Below are positions 24,405 to 35,896 of a DNA stretch of 64,000 bases, in pieces (positions within the stretch are counted from its first letter, which is position 1; each line of letters starts with the position of its first letter). A program made the position numbers and the translations under genes. The DNA is taken from contig CM071600.1 of NCBI GenBank assembly GCA_036435485.1, positions 62,741,546-62,805,545 of the forward strand, in the 5' to 3' direction. Origin of the DNA: Saposhnikovia divaricata. Taxonomy: Eukaryota; Streptophyta; Magnoliopsida; Apiales; Apiaceae. The notes below the pieces were generated by a model that saw only the letters and a program-made list of their open reading frames with translations, was not told the DNA's origin and ran no database searches.

Positions 24405-24560
24405 ACTTTTCCTAGTATTTTAGGAATTTTTTATATACCAACAGGTATTTTTCGTAATTTTTCCTAATAATTTAGGAATTTTTATATACCAACAGGTATT
24501 TTTCGTAATTTTTCCTAATAATTTAGGAATTTTTATATACCAACAGGTATTTTTATTATT
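24405..24560. repeat. 51-bp tandem repeat
   Basis: The phrase CCAACAGGTATTTTTCGTAA, followed by a TTTAGGAATTTTTATA motif, recurs with starts near 24439, 24490 and 24541, about two and a half copies. AT-rich, between the 3' LTR and the 100-bp array. Confidence 0.85.
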
Positions 24561-24640
24561 TTTTGGGAATTATTTTTCAATTTCCCAACATTATTTTAAA
24601 ATTTTTAAAGGAAAAAGTCATCCTGGCAAGAAATGCCTCC

Positions 24641-25325
24641 TGGGCGTGGGTACCCCCGCCTAGGAGACACCCTCCTTAGGCACGCCTAGGGGGTTTGGTC
24701 TCCTGGGCGTGGGTGATCTTTCTCCCTGGAAATGCTTTCTGGGCGTGGGTACCCCCGCCTAGGAGACACCTTCCTTAGGCACGCCTAGGGGGTTTGGTCT
24801 CCTGGGCGTGGGTATGCCCTTCGTTCCTTGAAATGCTTTCTGGGCGTGGGTACCCCCGCCAAGGAGACATTTTCCTTAGGCACGCCTAGGAAGTTTGGTC
24901 TCCTGGGCGTGGGTATACCCTTCGTTCCTTGAAATGCTTTCTGGGCGTGGGTACCCCCACCAAAGAGACATTTTCCTTAGGCACGCCTAGGAAGTTTGGT
25001 CTCCTGGGCGTGGGTATACCCTTCTTTAAAGAAAATCGAGCTGGGCGTGGGTACCCCCGCCAAGGAGACACCTTCCTTAGGCACGCCTAGGGGGTTTGGT
25101 CTCCTGGGCGTGGGTATAGCCTTCTTTAAGGAAAGTCGAGCTTGGCGTGGGTACCCCCGCCAAGGAGACACCTTCCTTAGGCACGCCTAGGGGGTTTGGT
25201 CTCCTGGGCGTGGGTATAGCCTTCTTTAAGGAAAGTCGAGCTAGGCGTGGGTACCCCCGCCAAGGAGACACCTTCCTTTGGCACGCCTAGGAGGTTTGGT
25301 CTCCTGGGCGTGGGTATAGCCTTTT
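24641..25325. repeat. 100-bp tandem array in Tat element 2
   Basis: Seven GC-rich units. The motif GGGCGTGGGTACCC or a variant begins at about 24641, 24740, 24841, 24942, 25042, 25142 and 25242. Each unit contains inverted pairs, such as GTCTCCTGGGCGTGGGTA against TACCCCCGCCTAGGAGAC. Composition is sharply richer in GC than the flanks. The sequence is unrelated to the 67-bp array that occupies the matching place in element 1. ORFs across it are repeat translations. Confidence 0.95.
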
Positions 25326-25507
25326 AATTGGGCTTCCTGCCTTTAAATTCTAACGGAATTTTATCCTATTTTCTAAAAATGTCGTAGAACATTCTAGAAT
25401 TATTTCAAAATTTGAATTTCATGGGCTTCCCGCCTATTCAAAGGCCCAGTCACCTGTTGACAGCCCATTTACTGGATATAACCGGTTGAATGACCAACCA
25501 TGAACTC

Positions 25508-25514
25508 TATAAAA
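25508..25514 (+). promoter_or_regulatory. TATA box of the antisense gene in Tat element 2
   Basis: TATAAAA, 235 bases before the ATG at 25743, in the context CTCTATAAAAGAGTAGTG. An ACCGGTTG motif lies about 30 bases upstream, as in element 1. Confidence 0.65.
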
Positions 25515-25742
25515 GAGTAGTGTGCATCCCTCATTTCTCATTTCACTATTCAGCAAAATTATCATTCCCTTATCACAAATATTTTTCAAAAAAGCTCTGC
25601 TAGGGTTCTGTCGTGAGGCGATTTCCGGCGTCTTTACTCCGCCCTATTTTCCAGTTTCTGTTTGAAGATCGTTGAATCTTCATCTTCTTCAACCTCCTTT
25701 TTCAACTTTTCTGGGTTTCAAGCTTTCAAGGGAAGCATATCA

Positions 25743-27493
25743 ATGGAGGATTCTAGCTCTTCAGGCCAGTCACAACTCGCTAACACTTCCACCACCGCTC
25801 CACGGCTTTCAAGGGGTAAGAACTTTAGATGCTTATGAATATAAATCGAAATATAAACAACACAGGGTAGACATTCTAGCCCAACTTTTTCATATTAATG
25901 GGCCTTATAGGGCCGTTGTTCCGGCCTCAAACGAAAGGGCCTGTCACCCAAAGCCTGGGGCCATTAGGATTTATAAAGAAACTTTTTATGCTGGTTTTCG
26001 CCTTCCTCCTCCTCCCTTTGTTTACCGTCTTTTGGCCGAAGCCCGGGTTTGTCTAACCCAACTTATGCCAAATGCATGGCGTTTTATTTATTGTTTCTTG
26101 GTCCAATGTAAGAAACATGGGCTTGAGCCCAGTATCTCTGTTTTTCGATATCTATTCAAATTTGTCAATTCTTCTGATAATTCGGGATGGGTCAAAATCC
26201 AACACCGTTCCTTGGCCCGTTCTTGTTTTGTTTCGGATTCCGCTCCTGATTCCCTTCCTAATTGGAAAAGGGAATGGTTTTATATCTTTTTGGATGGGGA
26301 TGACTGGGACAACTATTTTCGGCCCAACTTCTGCAGAGCCGTTGATGGGCCTGTTAGGAGTTTAAAATTGGGCGTGGAAGAAGAGGCCGCCATAACTTTG
26401 TTAACATCGGATAATTTGCATCAATGTGCAAATTTGATTTCTGAAGATTCGCTGCAGGCCCATGGGCTAAGCGATTTGGGCCCTGAGGGTAATTCTCACC
26501 TCTTGCTTTGTTAACATTTTATGCTAGATATAATTTTCTAACTTTCTTATAATCATTTTGCAGCCAAAACTGCTCTGGGAGCGATTTTTAGGCAGAGGGA
26601 GACTGCTGCCACAGCTAGGGTGGTAACAGAGAACCCTAGGGCCAAAAGGGCCAGGACAGATGAGGCTTCTCCCGCGGTGGAGCGTGTTCCTGCTTTTCTT
26701 CAGGAAAAGCCTGTTCCTATTGAGGAAGACCTTACTCCCTTTACAGTGGGATGGGGTTTATGCAATAGGGACACAGCTGTAGGTGACTCCAGGGCTGCAG
26801 CTGAGTGGTCCAGGAGCGTGGTTACTCCACGGGACAGGGTCCACATTGTGGAGTCCTCTGATGACTTGCAGATTGAGCTTCTCGGGGCTCAAGCTGTTGC
26901 TTCGGTAATTTCTTATTCAACTTCTTTAATTTAATTGCATTTACTTTTCCCTTATTTACTTGTTTCCTTTGCAGATGAACGCCTACCTTCAGGCCGCTGT
27001 TCATAACCTGAAGGAGGTGCGTGCTGAAAAGACCATTGCTGAGAGGGATAGAGACAGATACTTTGATGCCTCTGAGGCAAACTTTGCTCGTTTTAGGGAG
27101 GTGGAGAAGGAGCTGGCTGCTGAGAAGGAGAAGAACAGGAAGCTTCAGCTGGAGGTGCAGCAGAACAGGGAACACATCATTGCTGATTACAAGGCTTCTA
27201 AGGACTTTCAAGATGTCCTGAATGCCGAGTATGATGCAAACTTTCCTGGCACCTTCAAGGAGTGTTGGGAGGGGATCATCGAGGAGCTGAGTGGGAAGAT
27301 CGAGGGGGTATCCTTGGAGAAGTTCCCGGTACCTGCTATCCCTGGATTGACAGATACCTTGGAGATCGCTACAGAGACAGCAGTGGATGGGGACTCTCAG
27401 CCCACTCAGGATCCACCTTCTTCTCCTGGGGTAGAGACAGCAGATCCTTCTTCCACTCAGGGAGATGTAGTTATTGAGGACTTAGATGAGTAG
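25743..27493 (+). CDS. Antisense accessory gene of Tat element 2 (Transposase_28-like)
   Basis: Plus strand, opposite to gag-pol. Exons by splice signals and comparison with element 1: 25743-25815, 25829-26488, 26564-26904 and 26975-27493; together 1,593 nt, in frame, 530 residues. Exon 2 carries the PF04195-like core: KPGAIRIYKETFYAGFR, then RLLAEARVCLTQLMPNAWRF. Exon 4 is highly charged and likely coiled coil (EVEKELAAEKEKNRKLQLE), ending in an acidic tail. Oddity: the first 'intron' is only 13 nt (GTAAGAACTTTAG), a remnant of the 93-nt intron in element 1 and probably too short to splice; unspliced, the frame stops shortly after. The rest is open. Antisense ORFs at this place are known in Tat elements such as Grande; their role is unknown. 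Confidence 0.7.
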
Positions 27494-27899
27494 ATGGCCC
27501 TGCGTGGCTTATTTCTGTTTGTCTTTATTTATTCTGAACTTTTGCCCTTCGGGGCTTATGACTTAACTTATTTATGCAGTAGTTCCTTTTGTTTCCATGT
27601 TCTTATTTTTTGCTTATTGTTCGTTAAACTTTAGAATTTCTCAAGTACTTGGCCTCCTGGCTGGTACTAAACTCACAAGTTAGTTCAACGTTTGCCTTTC
27701 GTGTTTATTTTAACAAAGAGAAGTAACTCATAAAGAAAACAATATAAATTCCATTATGCTGTCAATGGATATCAATAGAATGGGTTCAACCCTTACATAA
27801 ATATTCTATCTTCTACTGGGAGCAACATGCTCTAAAATGGTTTCATTCGAACCTTATTCCTAATAAATAGATAAAAGTCCAAGCCTTTGTCAAAAGAAC
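27494..27899. other. Convergent 3' junction between antisense gene and pol, Tat element 2
   Basis: About 400 bases between the two facing stop codons. No ORF. Two genes converge here, so read-through transcripts from either side would be complementary. Confidence 0.6.
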
Positions 27900-30800
27900 T
27901 TAGATATAATAAACTTTGAGGTTCACAGCATGCCAAGTTCGGGGCACCTCAACCCCATCCAAGGTTTCTAACTTGTAGGATCCTTGCCCTAACACCTTTC
28001 TGACTAGATATGGTCCTTCCCAGTTTGGTGCTAACTTTCCTTTCTGGCCAACTCCTGAGGCTTCAATCTTCCTTAAAACCATGTCACCTTGTCGAAAGAA
28101 TCTTTCTTTAACTCTCTGGTTGTAGTGAAAAGATGCTCTCTTCTGATATTCAGCATTCTTCGCATTAGCTCCATCTCTAACCTCATCAATTAAGTCAAGG
28201 GCAAGTCTCATTCCTTCGTCATTAGTTTCTGGCCCATATGCCTCAACTCGAGGTGATGCTTGCATGATCTCTAAAGGCACAACTGCCTCGGCTCCATAAG
28301 CCAGCAAAAATGGGGTTGCTCCAGTCGTTACCTTACAAGTGGTACGATATGCCCAAAGTATGGGCAACAACTCATCTACCCAAGTATTCCTAGAGCGTTC
28401 GACCCTCTTTTTCAGTCCATCAAGGATAATTCGATTAGCTACCTCAGCTTGCCCATTGGCCTGAGGGTGTGCCACCGAGGTAAAACGGAGCTCAATTGCA
28501 TTCTCTTCACAATACTTCTTAAACTCCTCATTGTTGAATTGTGTCCCATTGTCTGTCACAAGGATTCGTGGGATTCCGTATCTGCAGATGATGTTCTCCC
28601 AAAAGAACTGGGAAACTTGCTTGGTGGTTATCTTGGCCAGGGGTTTAGCCTCAATCCACTTAGTGAAATAATCAATTGCTACTATTAGGAATTTCCTCTG
28701 TGCTGAAGCCATGGGAAAGGGTCCAAGTATATCCATCCCCCACATTGCAAATGGAATGGGAGAGTTAATCGAGGTCAACACCTCAGGCGGTTGCCTCACA
28801 ATTGGGGCATGCTTCTGGCATCTCTCACATCTCTTGACATAGTTTTGTGCATCAGCCAACATCTCCGGCCAATAAAACCCTAAACGAATTATCTTGTGAG
28901 CTAGGGCTCTGCCCCCCAAGTGTTGCCCGCAGATTCCTTCATGAACTTCCTCCAATGCTTCCCTTGCCTCTATAGGCCTTAGACATTTCAAGTACGGGAT
29001 TACAAACGACCTTTTGTACAGAATACCCTCAATCAAAGTATATCTCAACGCTCTTACTGAGAGTTTTCGTGCCTCCATGGCATTGTCTGGGAGCCAACCG
29101 GTCTCCAGGTGTGCCTTAATAGGATCTATCCAAGAGTCTCCTATATCAATTGGTGCCACTAACTTTGCATTAACGGTCGGGGCCTTCAAGACCTGAAAGT
29201 AGACACTCCCGGCATAATTTTCTATTTCAGAAGAAGCAAACTTAGATAGGGCATCGGCCTTAATGTTTTCCTCTCTTGGAATGTGCTCAACATAGCACTC
29301 CTCAAACTGGGACATAACAGCCTTTACTACTCTCAAGTATTTTGCCATAGTCTCATCTTTAGCCTCGAATTCACCATTTACTTGTGCTACCACAAGCCTT
29401 GAATCTCCACAAACTTTGAGATTCTTGACCCTCATGATTCTGGCCAAGCCCAAACCAGCTATCAATGCCTCATACTCTGCCTCGTTGTTGGTAGTAGGGA
29501 AATCCAATTTTAAAGCGTACTCAACTGTGAACCCATCGGGGCTTTGCAAAACCAAACCTGCACCACTAGATTTTGTTTTTGATGCTCCATCAAAATAGAG
29601 CACCCAATATTCCTTCAGATCGGGTGTGAGTTTCTCTTCTTTTTCCTCTTGCCCAGGGGTAGTCATTATCTCTTGCCCCCCGACTTCTTGGTTGTTAATA
29701 GTACATTCAACCACGAAGTCAGCTAATGCCTGAGCTTTGATAGCTGTCCGAGGCTTGTATGTGATGTCAAACTCTCCTAATTCAATCGCCCATTTGATTA
29801 GCCTTCCACTGGCCTTAGGGCTATGCAATATGTTCCTCAATTGCTGGTTTGTCAGAACTTGAATCTTATGTGCCTGAAAGTAAGGCCGCAGCTTTCTTGA
29901 GGCAGTTACTAATGCCAAAGCAAACTTTTCTATGGGTGAGTAATTCAACTCAGCCCCATGCAACACTTTGCTCACATAGTAGATAGGTTTCTGGACCTTC
30001 TCCTCTTCCCGAATAAGGACGGCACTCAGGGCTTGTTCGGATACCGCCAGGTATAAACTAAGAATCTCCCCAGGACTTGGTTTAGTCAACAACGGGGCTT
30101 CAACCATGTACTTCTTCAGTTGCTCAAAGGCCTCTTGGCTTTCAGGTGTCCACTCAAAATTTTTCACCTTTTTTAACGCTTGGAAGAAAGGCAAGCATTT
30201 GTCTCCAGACTTGGAGATGAATCTTCCTAAGGCTGCAACTCGACCTGTCAACCTCTGCACATCTCTTATAGAGCGTGGTGGCTCCATGTCTAAAATCGCC
30301 TTGATCTTGTCAGGATTGGCCTCAATGCCTCTTTTCGAAACCATCAGCCCTAAAAACTTCCCCGATCCAACGCCAAAAGCACACTTGGCGGGATTCAACA
30401 TCATCTTGTGGTGCCTCAGCACTTCAAATGCCTCTCCGAGGTGCTTGATATGATCAGCCTTAAGTAGGCTCTTGACTAACATGTCATCAACATATACCTC
30501 CATGGTTCTTCCAATCAGATGGGCGAATATCTTATTCACCAATCGTTGGTAAGTAGCTCCTGCATTCTTTAGACCAAAAGCCATGACAAGATAACAGAAG
30601 ACACCAAAGTCAGTTATGAAAGATACCTTAGGTATGTCATCCTTGTGCATCTTAATCTGATTATAGCCGCTGAATCCATCCATGAAGCTTAACATCTCAT
30701 GTCCAGCTGTAGCATCTATCAACATATCAATCCTCGGCAGGGGAAAACAATCTTTTGGGCATGCATCATTCAGGTCAGTGAAGTCTATACACATTCTCCA

Positions 30801-33662
30801 CTTCCCATTTGCTTTCTTGACCATGACTGGGTTCGCTAACCATTCAGGAAACTGAATCTCTTCAATAAAACCAGCTTCCAAGAGCTTATTCACTTCTTGC
30901 CTAATGGCCTCTTGCCTCTCCGGAGCAAAGTTTCTCTTCTTCTACTTTATTGTCTTTCTTTTGGGATCAACATTTAACCTATGAGTTATGAGTCGGGGGT
31001 CAATCCCTGGCATATCAGCTGCTGTCCAAGCGAACACGTCGCTATTCTTCTGTAAGAATTCTATTAACTTGCCCTTCAGGGGTTCTTTCAGAGATGCTCC
31101 AACATAAGTAACTTTTTCAGGGTCATTCGGTTCTAGAGGTACGGGAATCAAATCCTCTGCTGGCTTCCCTCTATGCTCTTCATCATCGCGGACATCCATG
31201 TCTTCAATCGGAAGGACCTGCCCCCCGACTCCATCGGCCCTCAGTGCGGCCACATAGCAACTTCTTGCCATCTTCTGATCACCCTTTTGTTCTCCGACAC
31301 CATTCCGTGTCGGAAACTTAATTTTCATATGATAGGAAGAGGCCACAGCCTTAAACGCATGAAGTCCAGTCCTTCCAAGGATTGCGTTGTATGTTGATGC
31401 TGCCTTGATCACCAAGAAATTCAACATCTGAGTCGCCTCTTTAGGCTCTTGCCCAATAGTCACGGGTAGCTGAATAGTCCCTTCAACGTTAGACTCCACT
31501 CCGTTAAACCCGTATATAGGCATGTTTGTAGGGGTCAGTTGAGAGTCATTGTAACCCATCTTTACAAATGCATCATGAAATAAAATATCCACAGAAGCCC
31601 CATTGTCTATCAAGACTCGTTTTACTTCGGAGTTTCCAATCACGGGAGTTATGACCAGCGGGTCATCATGGGGGAATTTCACCCCTTCCAAGTCTGAATC
31701 ATCGAAACCAATTACCATCTCGGTTTTAGCACGCTTCGGGGCTTCTCCCACAATGTGCATTACTTCTCTAGTATAAGCCTTTCGAGAATTCTTAGTTGTG
31801 CCAGCTGCTGTCGGGCCTCCCCAGATCATATTGATAACTGCCCTTCGGGGCTGGGGATTGCGATCATGGTTGTCATCCCTCCTATTATTATCTCTCCTTT
31901 CATTGTCCCTTCTGTCATTGTCCTTTCTCTGGTTCCCACGGTCATCACCCTTGGTGAACTGACTTAGTTTTCCTCTTCGTATCAAGAACTCAATCTCATC
32001 CTTGAGTTGCCTACAATCGTCGGTGTCATGTCCCACATCTTTGTGGAACCTGCAGTATTGCTCCTTATTTCGCTTAGCTGGATCTCCTCTAAGTGGCTTC
32101 AGCCATCGGAAATCCTTTTCCTTTTCAATGTCCAACAGGATCTGGCTTCTTGGAGCATTAAGTCTGGCATACTCTGAAAACCTTGGACCCGAGTTCTTTT
32201 TTGGAGCAGATTCAGAGTCTCTGCTAGCTCGGGGATACTTGTCCCTAGCATCGTACTCTTGTTCTTGCTTCCGCTTGTTCCCTCCATTGCCCAACGTGGC
32301 TTCTTTCTTGATGCTGTCCTCAGCTTTTATATACTTGTCCGCCCTTTGTTGAAGTTCATCCATGCTTTCAGGGGGGTGTTTTGCCAACGACCTCTTAAAA
32401 AAGAGATCCGTGGTTCCATGCTGCAAGGCTACCATGGCCACCTTATTTTCCAAATCGGTTATATTCAGAGTTTCCTTAGTGAATCGCTTGATGTAATCTC
32501 TTAAGTTCTCATTCTTTCCCTGTGTCACATACATAAGGGATGCAGAGCTTTTCTCATGAATTCTTCCGCTAATGAATTGACTGACAAAAGCGGTACTCAA
32601 CTCCTTGAAAGAGCTAATAGAGTTTGGAGGTAAACGACTATACCAACGTTGCGCCATGCCCGACAGGGTTTGGGGAAACGCCCTACACTTAAGGGCATCG
32701 TTGGCAGGCTGCAGTAACAAGGCGCTCGTAAACGTTCTCACATGAGTTGCGGGATCCCCCGTTCCATCGTAAGCTTTGATCGTGGGCATCTTAAACTTTC
32801 GGGAGATATGTGCATTCATTACCTCCTCAGTGAATGGAGGGGTCGGATCATCCAGATCTCCTTGTAGCATCAAATCTCTAGGATTATTCTTGGGGGGTTC
32901 CACCCTGGTAGTTCCTCTGGTTGGGGCTTCAGCCCTTCGGTGTCTCCTTGAAGACCTCTCCAGATCTATGAAGGGAATCCCTCCTGAAGTCGGAGGAGGT
33001 CGAGTCTGATTAGGGTTCTGTCTCTCTAGTTCCCTTGCTTGGTCGTCCTTCAGCTTCTGAATCTCGGCTTCATAAGCCTTAATTTTCTCTGCGATTGTTA
33101 AAGGACCATCTCGGTTCGATGGATTCCTCCCTAGAGGCTCCTTACTAGCGCGTCGCCTCCTTGGGGCTTCGTCTCGATCATCGTCTTCAGATGACGAGTC
33201 TCCGGTATAAGGACCAGAGTAATCATAGTATCCTGGTTCAGGAGGAGCCGGGCCTCTAAGATAAGGGGATTGTTGTTGCCCATGGATCAACCGAGCATGA
33301 CCGCTTGGTCCTGGATCCCTTGGATCTTGGGGGTAATTAGGTAGCCCATACATTGGGTTAGTGTTGACAGGGAGCGAAGAAGTGGAGAGACTGTGAAGCG
33401 GCGGGCGGCTACTCAGAGGGAGAGGAGAGACCACCATCTGGAGCGGGTTAGTCTCCTGTCCTAGAGGGACGATCACAGGTTGAGATCTTTCAGCGGGGGG
33501 ATCCGTCCCTTGTGGTTGAGAGGCCTGACTACGAGGGTTTGTTTCCGTCAATGGGGGTACAGACCCTGGCCCTGTACCAACAGGAGGAGCAGTGATTGGT
33601 GGAACGATGGTTCCGGAGGTAGCCTCGGTTGAGATCGGTGTTGTTCTTCGAGTGGTAACCAT
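27900..33662 (-). CDS. gag-pro-pol polyprotein of Tat element 2, one in-frame TAG
   Basis: One frame of 1,921 codons from ATG at 33662 to the stop at 27900, interrupted only by TAG at 30944-30942. First part: Pro/Ser-rich N-terminus, gag core (about 290-450), zinc knuckle CRFHKDVGHDTDDC (537-550) and retropepsin with VLIDNGASVDILF (Asp 686). Second part: reverse transcriptase with VYVDDMLVKS, the RT-linked RNase H, the archaeal-type RNase H (YFDGASKTKSSGAGLVLQ), integrase HHCC (ending CERCQKHA) and DDE core (DYFTKWIEAK; DNGTQFNNEEF; VAHPQANGQAEV). Element 1 has a CAA glutamine where this copy has TAG, so the stop is most simply a mutation. Without readthrough, only gag-pro would be made. Confidence 0.9.
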
Positions 33663-33675
33663 GGTTGATGTCTTC

Positions 33676-33693
33676 TTCCCACAGACGGCGCCA
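33676..33693 (-). promoter_or_regulatory. Primer-binding site of Tat element 2
   Basis: Minus-strand TGGCGCCGTCTGTGGGAA, two bases inside the 5' LTR. Its first ten bases match the complement of a plant tRNA-Asp 3' end; the remainder matches less well, so the primer tRNA is uncertain. Confidence 0.7.
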
Positions 33694-33695
33694 AA

Positions 33696-34192
33696 TGTTG
33701 TGGAATAAAAACTAGGTTGAAAATATTGCGGCTAGGGTTCGTGAGCTTCGTGCTTTAATGGCTGCTTCTGCGTTCGAGACTTAAACGGTCCTCACAGAAT
33801 GCCTACGTATCTCTGTAAATTAGAGAATCAAGCCAATAAAACGTAGTTCTGTGGGTGAGGGGTCAGGCCCTTTATATAGGCTGAGAAGCCTTAGAATTAT
33901 GGTAGGATTTGGAGACTTGGTGGGCAAGTCTTTGAGGAATGTTCTAGATCTATTCCTTGTAGGAATCAGTTTCCATATTGAATTGGATGCCTTATTGGAT
34001 AAGTTTGAAAGGGATATTATCCTTATCCAACTCTTATTTGCTGAGCTGTTTTATTACCCTTAATATTAATTACGAAATTAATATTATATTTAGGGTTTTG
34101 GGCCCAGCTGGTGGGCCCCACGTTTGGACTATTCTCGGCCTAATTAATGCCACATTAAATGTGTCTTTAGGGCTTATTTTCAGCCCATATCA
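33696..34192 (-). repeat. 5' LTR of Tat element 2
   Basis: 497 bp, carrying the promoter of the element. A minus-strand TATATAAAG (around 33870-33878, seen on plus as CTTTATATA) is a likely TATA box. Otherwise the same as the LTR at 23570-24065 except for one indel. Confidence 0.95.
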
Positions 34193-34197
34193 ATATC

Positions 34198-35410
34198 TTA
34201 CATTTTTGTAAAATATGAATCTAGGTTTCTAAAAATTACCCGTAATATTCTTTGTTGCATCCAAAAGTTCGAATGTGGCATTTTCGTAAAACATCACATA
34301 CATATGGAGTGTAAAATTACCCTAAATCTTCTTTGTTATTAATCAATGGTTTTAATGTATGAAGTGTTTATTTACATGCAACATATTCCAAAAATGTTGT
34401 ATTTTCCTTGATATCATATACATGAATTTTCACTTTGAATCTCACTAATACCCATTTTGGGAGCCTATTACTACATATAATTTCAGCCCATGTAGGATAT
34501 TTTTAATTGCCCTATTATTCTTTATCACTTAGCCTAGGCCAGCCCAAATGAGAGCAAATTGCTCAACCCAATACAGAATGAAAAGAGGCACTGTAACTTA
34601 AAATTTTAAAACATAATAGAATATATAATAGAATTAATTATAGAATTGGGCCCGCAATGCTAATTAATAAAATTTTAAACAAATCTTAATATTACAAAAA
34701 AGCCCCCCCCATATTTGCATATAAAATCTATGTATCTCAGGAAACTTACTTGCGATATATCTTAGGCTTACTTAATTAGTATTACATCCATGATTTTAAA
34801 AATCGGTAATCGGTTGAGGTACCGATTTATGATTAATCGGAAGGATTAATCGAGGTATTAATCGGATATTATAATAATATTTAATATATTAGTCTAATTT
34901 ACAATTAAACATTTGATTTTAAATAAATTCACAGGATTAATCGAATTTCAAAAGTCGAATCAGTTGGTTACCTTACAGAGGATTAATCGATTAAATCGGG
35001 AATTTTTAGAACCATGATTACACCGTATTAATTATTTGCATCAATCTTTTTCTTCTTTCTTCTCTTCAGGAGCTTCTGTCAAACTGTTTTATCGACGCGT
35101 GCTGTGCGAGAAAAAAACGGTGGCGCGTAAAAAAAATCGGCGCTGCACGGCTGCAGTTTTAGCCCGGGTGGTTTCAACTTCCTGGGTCCGCCCCTACTCG
35201 AGAGCCCATTTTATAGGATTGAAGAGTAGATCAGTTGAAACCGTTATTTGGGGGCAATATACAACCACAATGTCCACATTAAGTATTTGATGACATCGGG
35301 GTATCAGGGGTCGAACCTGAGATCCCTAGTATCCCAAAGCTTTCATGCCACGTCAAGTTGCGGACACTTCCAAAATGTATCACCATGAAATATAAATGTC
35401 ATATCGTTAA
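34198..35410. other. Intergenic; one probable small MITE
   Basis: AT-rich DNA between the Tat and copia elements. At about 34788-35023 the left end CATGATTTTAAAAATCGG and the inverted right end (CGGGAATTTTTAGAACCATG) bound a roughly 235-bp block full of GATTAATCG motifs, which looks like a MITE. The block 35140-35390 is more GC-rich and holds a pol III B-box-like GGTTCGACCCC on the minus strand, perhaps a SINE remnant. No gene. Confidence 0.45.
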
Positions 35411-35881
35411 TGTTATTATTATTTTAATAATAATTATTTTATGGGCTACATGTTAATATATCAATTATAATAAGCTATTTATTCTATTGGGTTAAGTTTA
35501 AATGATCTAATAAGGAACCCATTTGGATTTTAATTGTTAATGTGTGGGCTAAATGAGAGGATACCCAATAGCAAGCCCAATTAAATTATAATGGGAGGTT
35601 TAATTAGGCGGTTAAAAATTTGTAAGGTTATGGTCCCCAATATATCAAATACTGTAATAAGCTTTTCTTCTCCACATCAGAAAAAAGCTACTCAAGAACC
35701 ATAAGGTGTATTTGGTTGAGGAAGACAATAGCATCAACTAAGGTTTTTCTCTAGCACTACAAACTCATGGATACAGGTACGCTTCCGGCTAATGATTTAA
35801 TCTCGATAATTGAATATGATGTTTCAATTCTTATCTCTATTTTAGTGAATTAAGTGTTTATAGAATTGTTAGATTCTATCA
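35411..35881 (+). repeat. 5' LTR of the copia element
   Basis: 471 bp, TGTTATTATT...GATTCTATCA. Near its end it contains ATGGATACAG followed by GTACGC, a possible gag start codon joined to a splice donor inside the LTR. The 3' LTR has the same feature. Confidence 0.92.
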
Positions 35882-35883
35882 AT

Positions 35884-35896
35884 TGGTATCAGTGCC
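35884..35896 (+). promoter_or_regulatory. Primer-binding site of the copia element
   Basis: TGGTATCAGTGCC, two bases inside the 5' LTR. It resembles the initiator-tRNA-Met site TGGTATCAGAGC of copia elements with one central change. Confidence 0.8.

Larger units (their letters stand above)
23570..34192 (-). mobile_element. Complete Ty3/gypsy Tat-lineage retrotransposon 2
   Basis: 10,623 bp between perfect 5-bp target duplications ATATC (23565-23569 and 34193-34197). Order on the minus strand: 5' LTR (34192-33696), PBS, gag-pro-RT-RNH-aRNH-INT (33662-27900), an antisense gene on the plus strand (25743-27493), a 100-bp tandem array (24641-25325), PPT and 3' LTR (24065-23570). Gene order with integrase last is Ty3/gypsy; the second, archaeal-type RNase H and the extra region between pol and the 3' LTR place it in the Tat group. 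By eye the LTRs differ by one indel, so insertion is recent. Confidence 0.95.

Noticed and set aside
24886..25271. Several 60-codon frames on both strands in the GC-rich block.
   Set aside because: They are translations of the 100-bp tandem units.
26822..27211. A 129-codon minus-strand frame opposite the antisense gene.
   Set aside because: It is Leu/Lys-rich and lies wholly opposite exons 3 and 4 of the spliced plus-strand gene; a shadow frame.
35305..35330. Pol III B-box-like GGTTCGACCCC on the minus strand, possible tRNA or SINE.
   Set aside because: No A box at the right distance and no cloverleaf; kept only as a remark.
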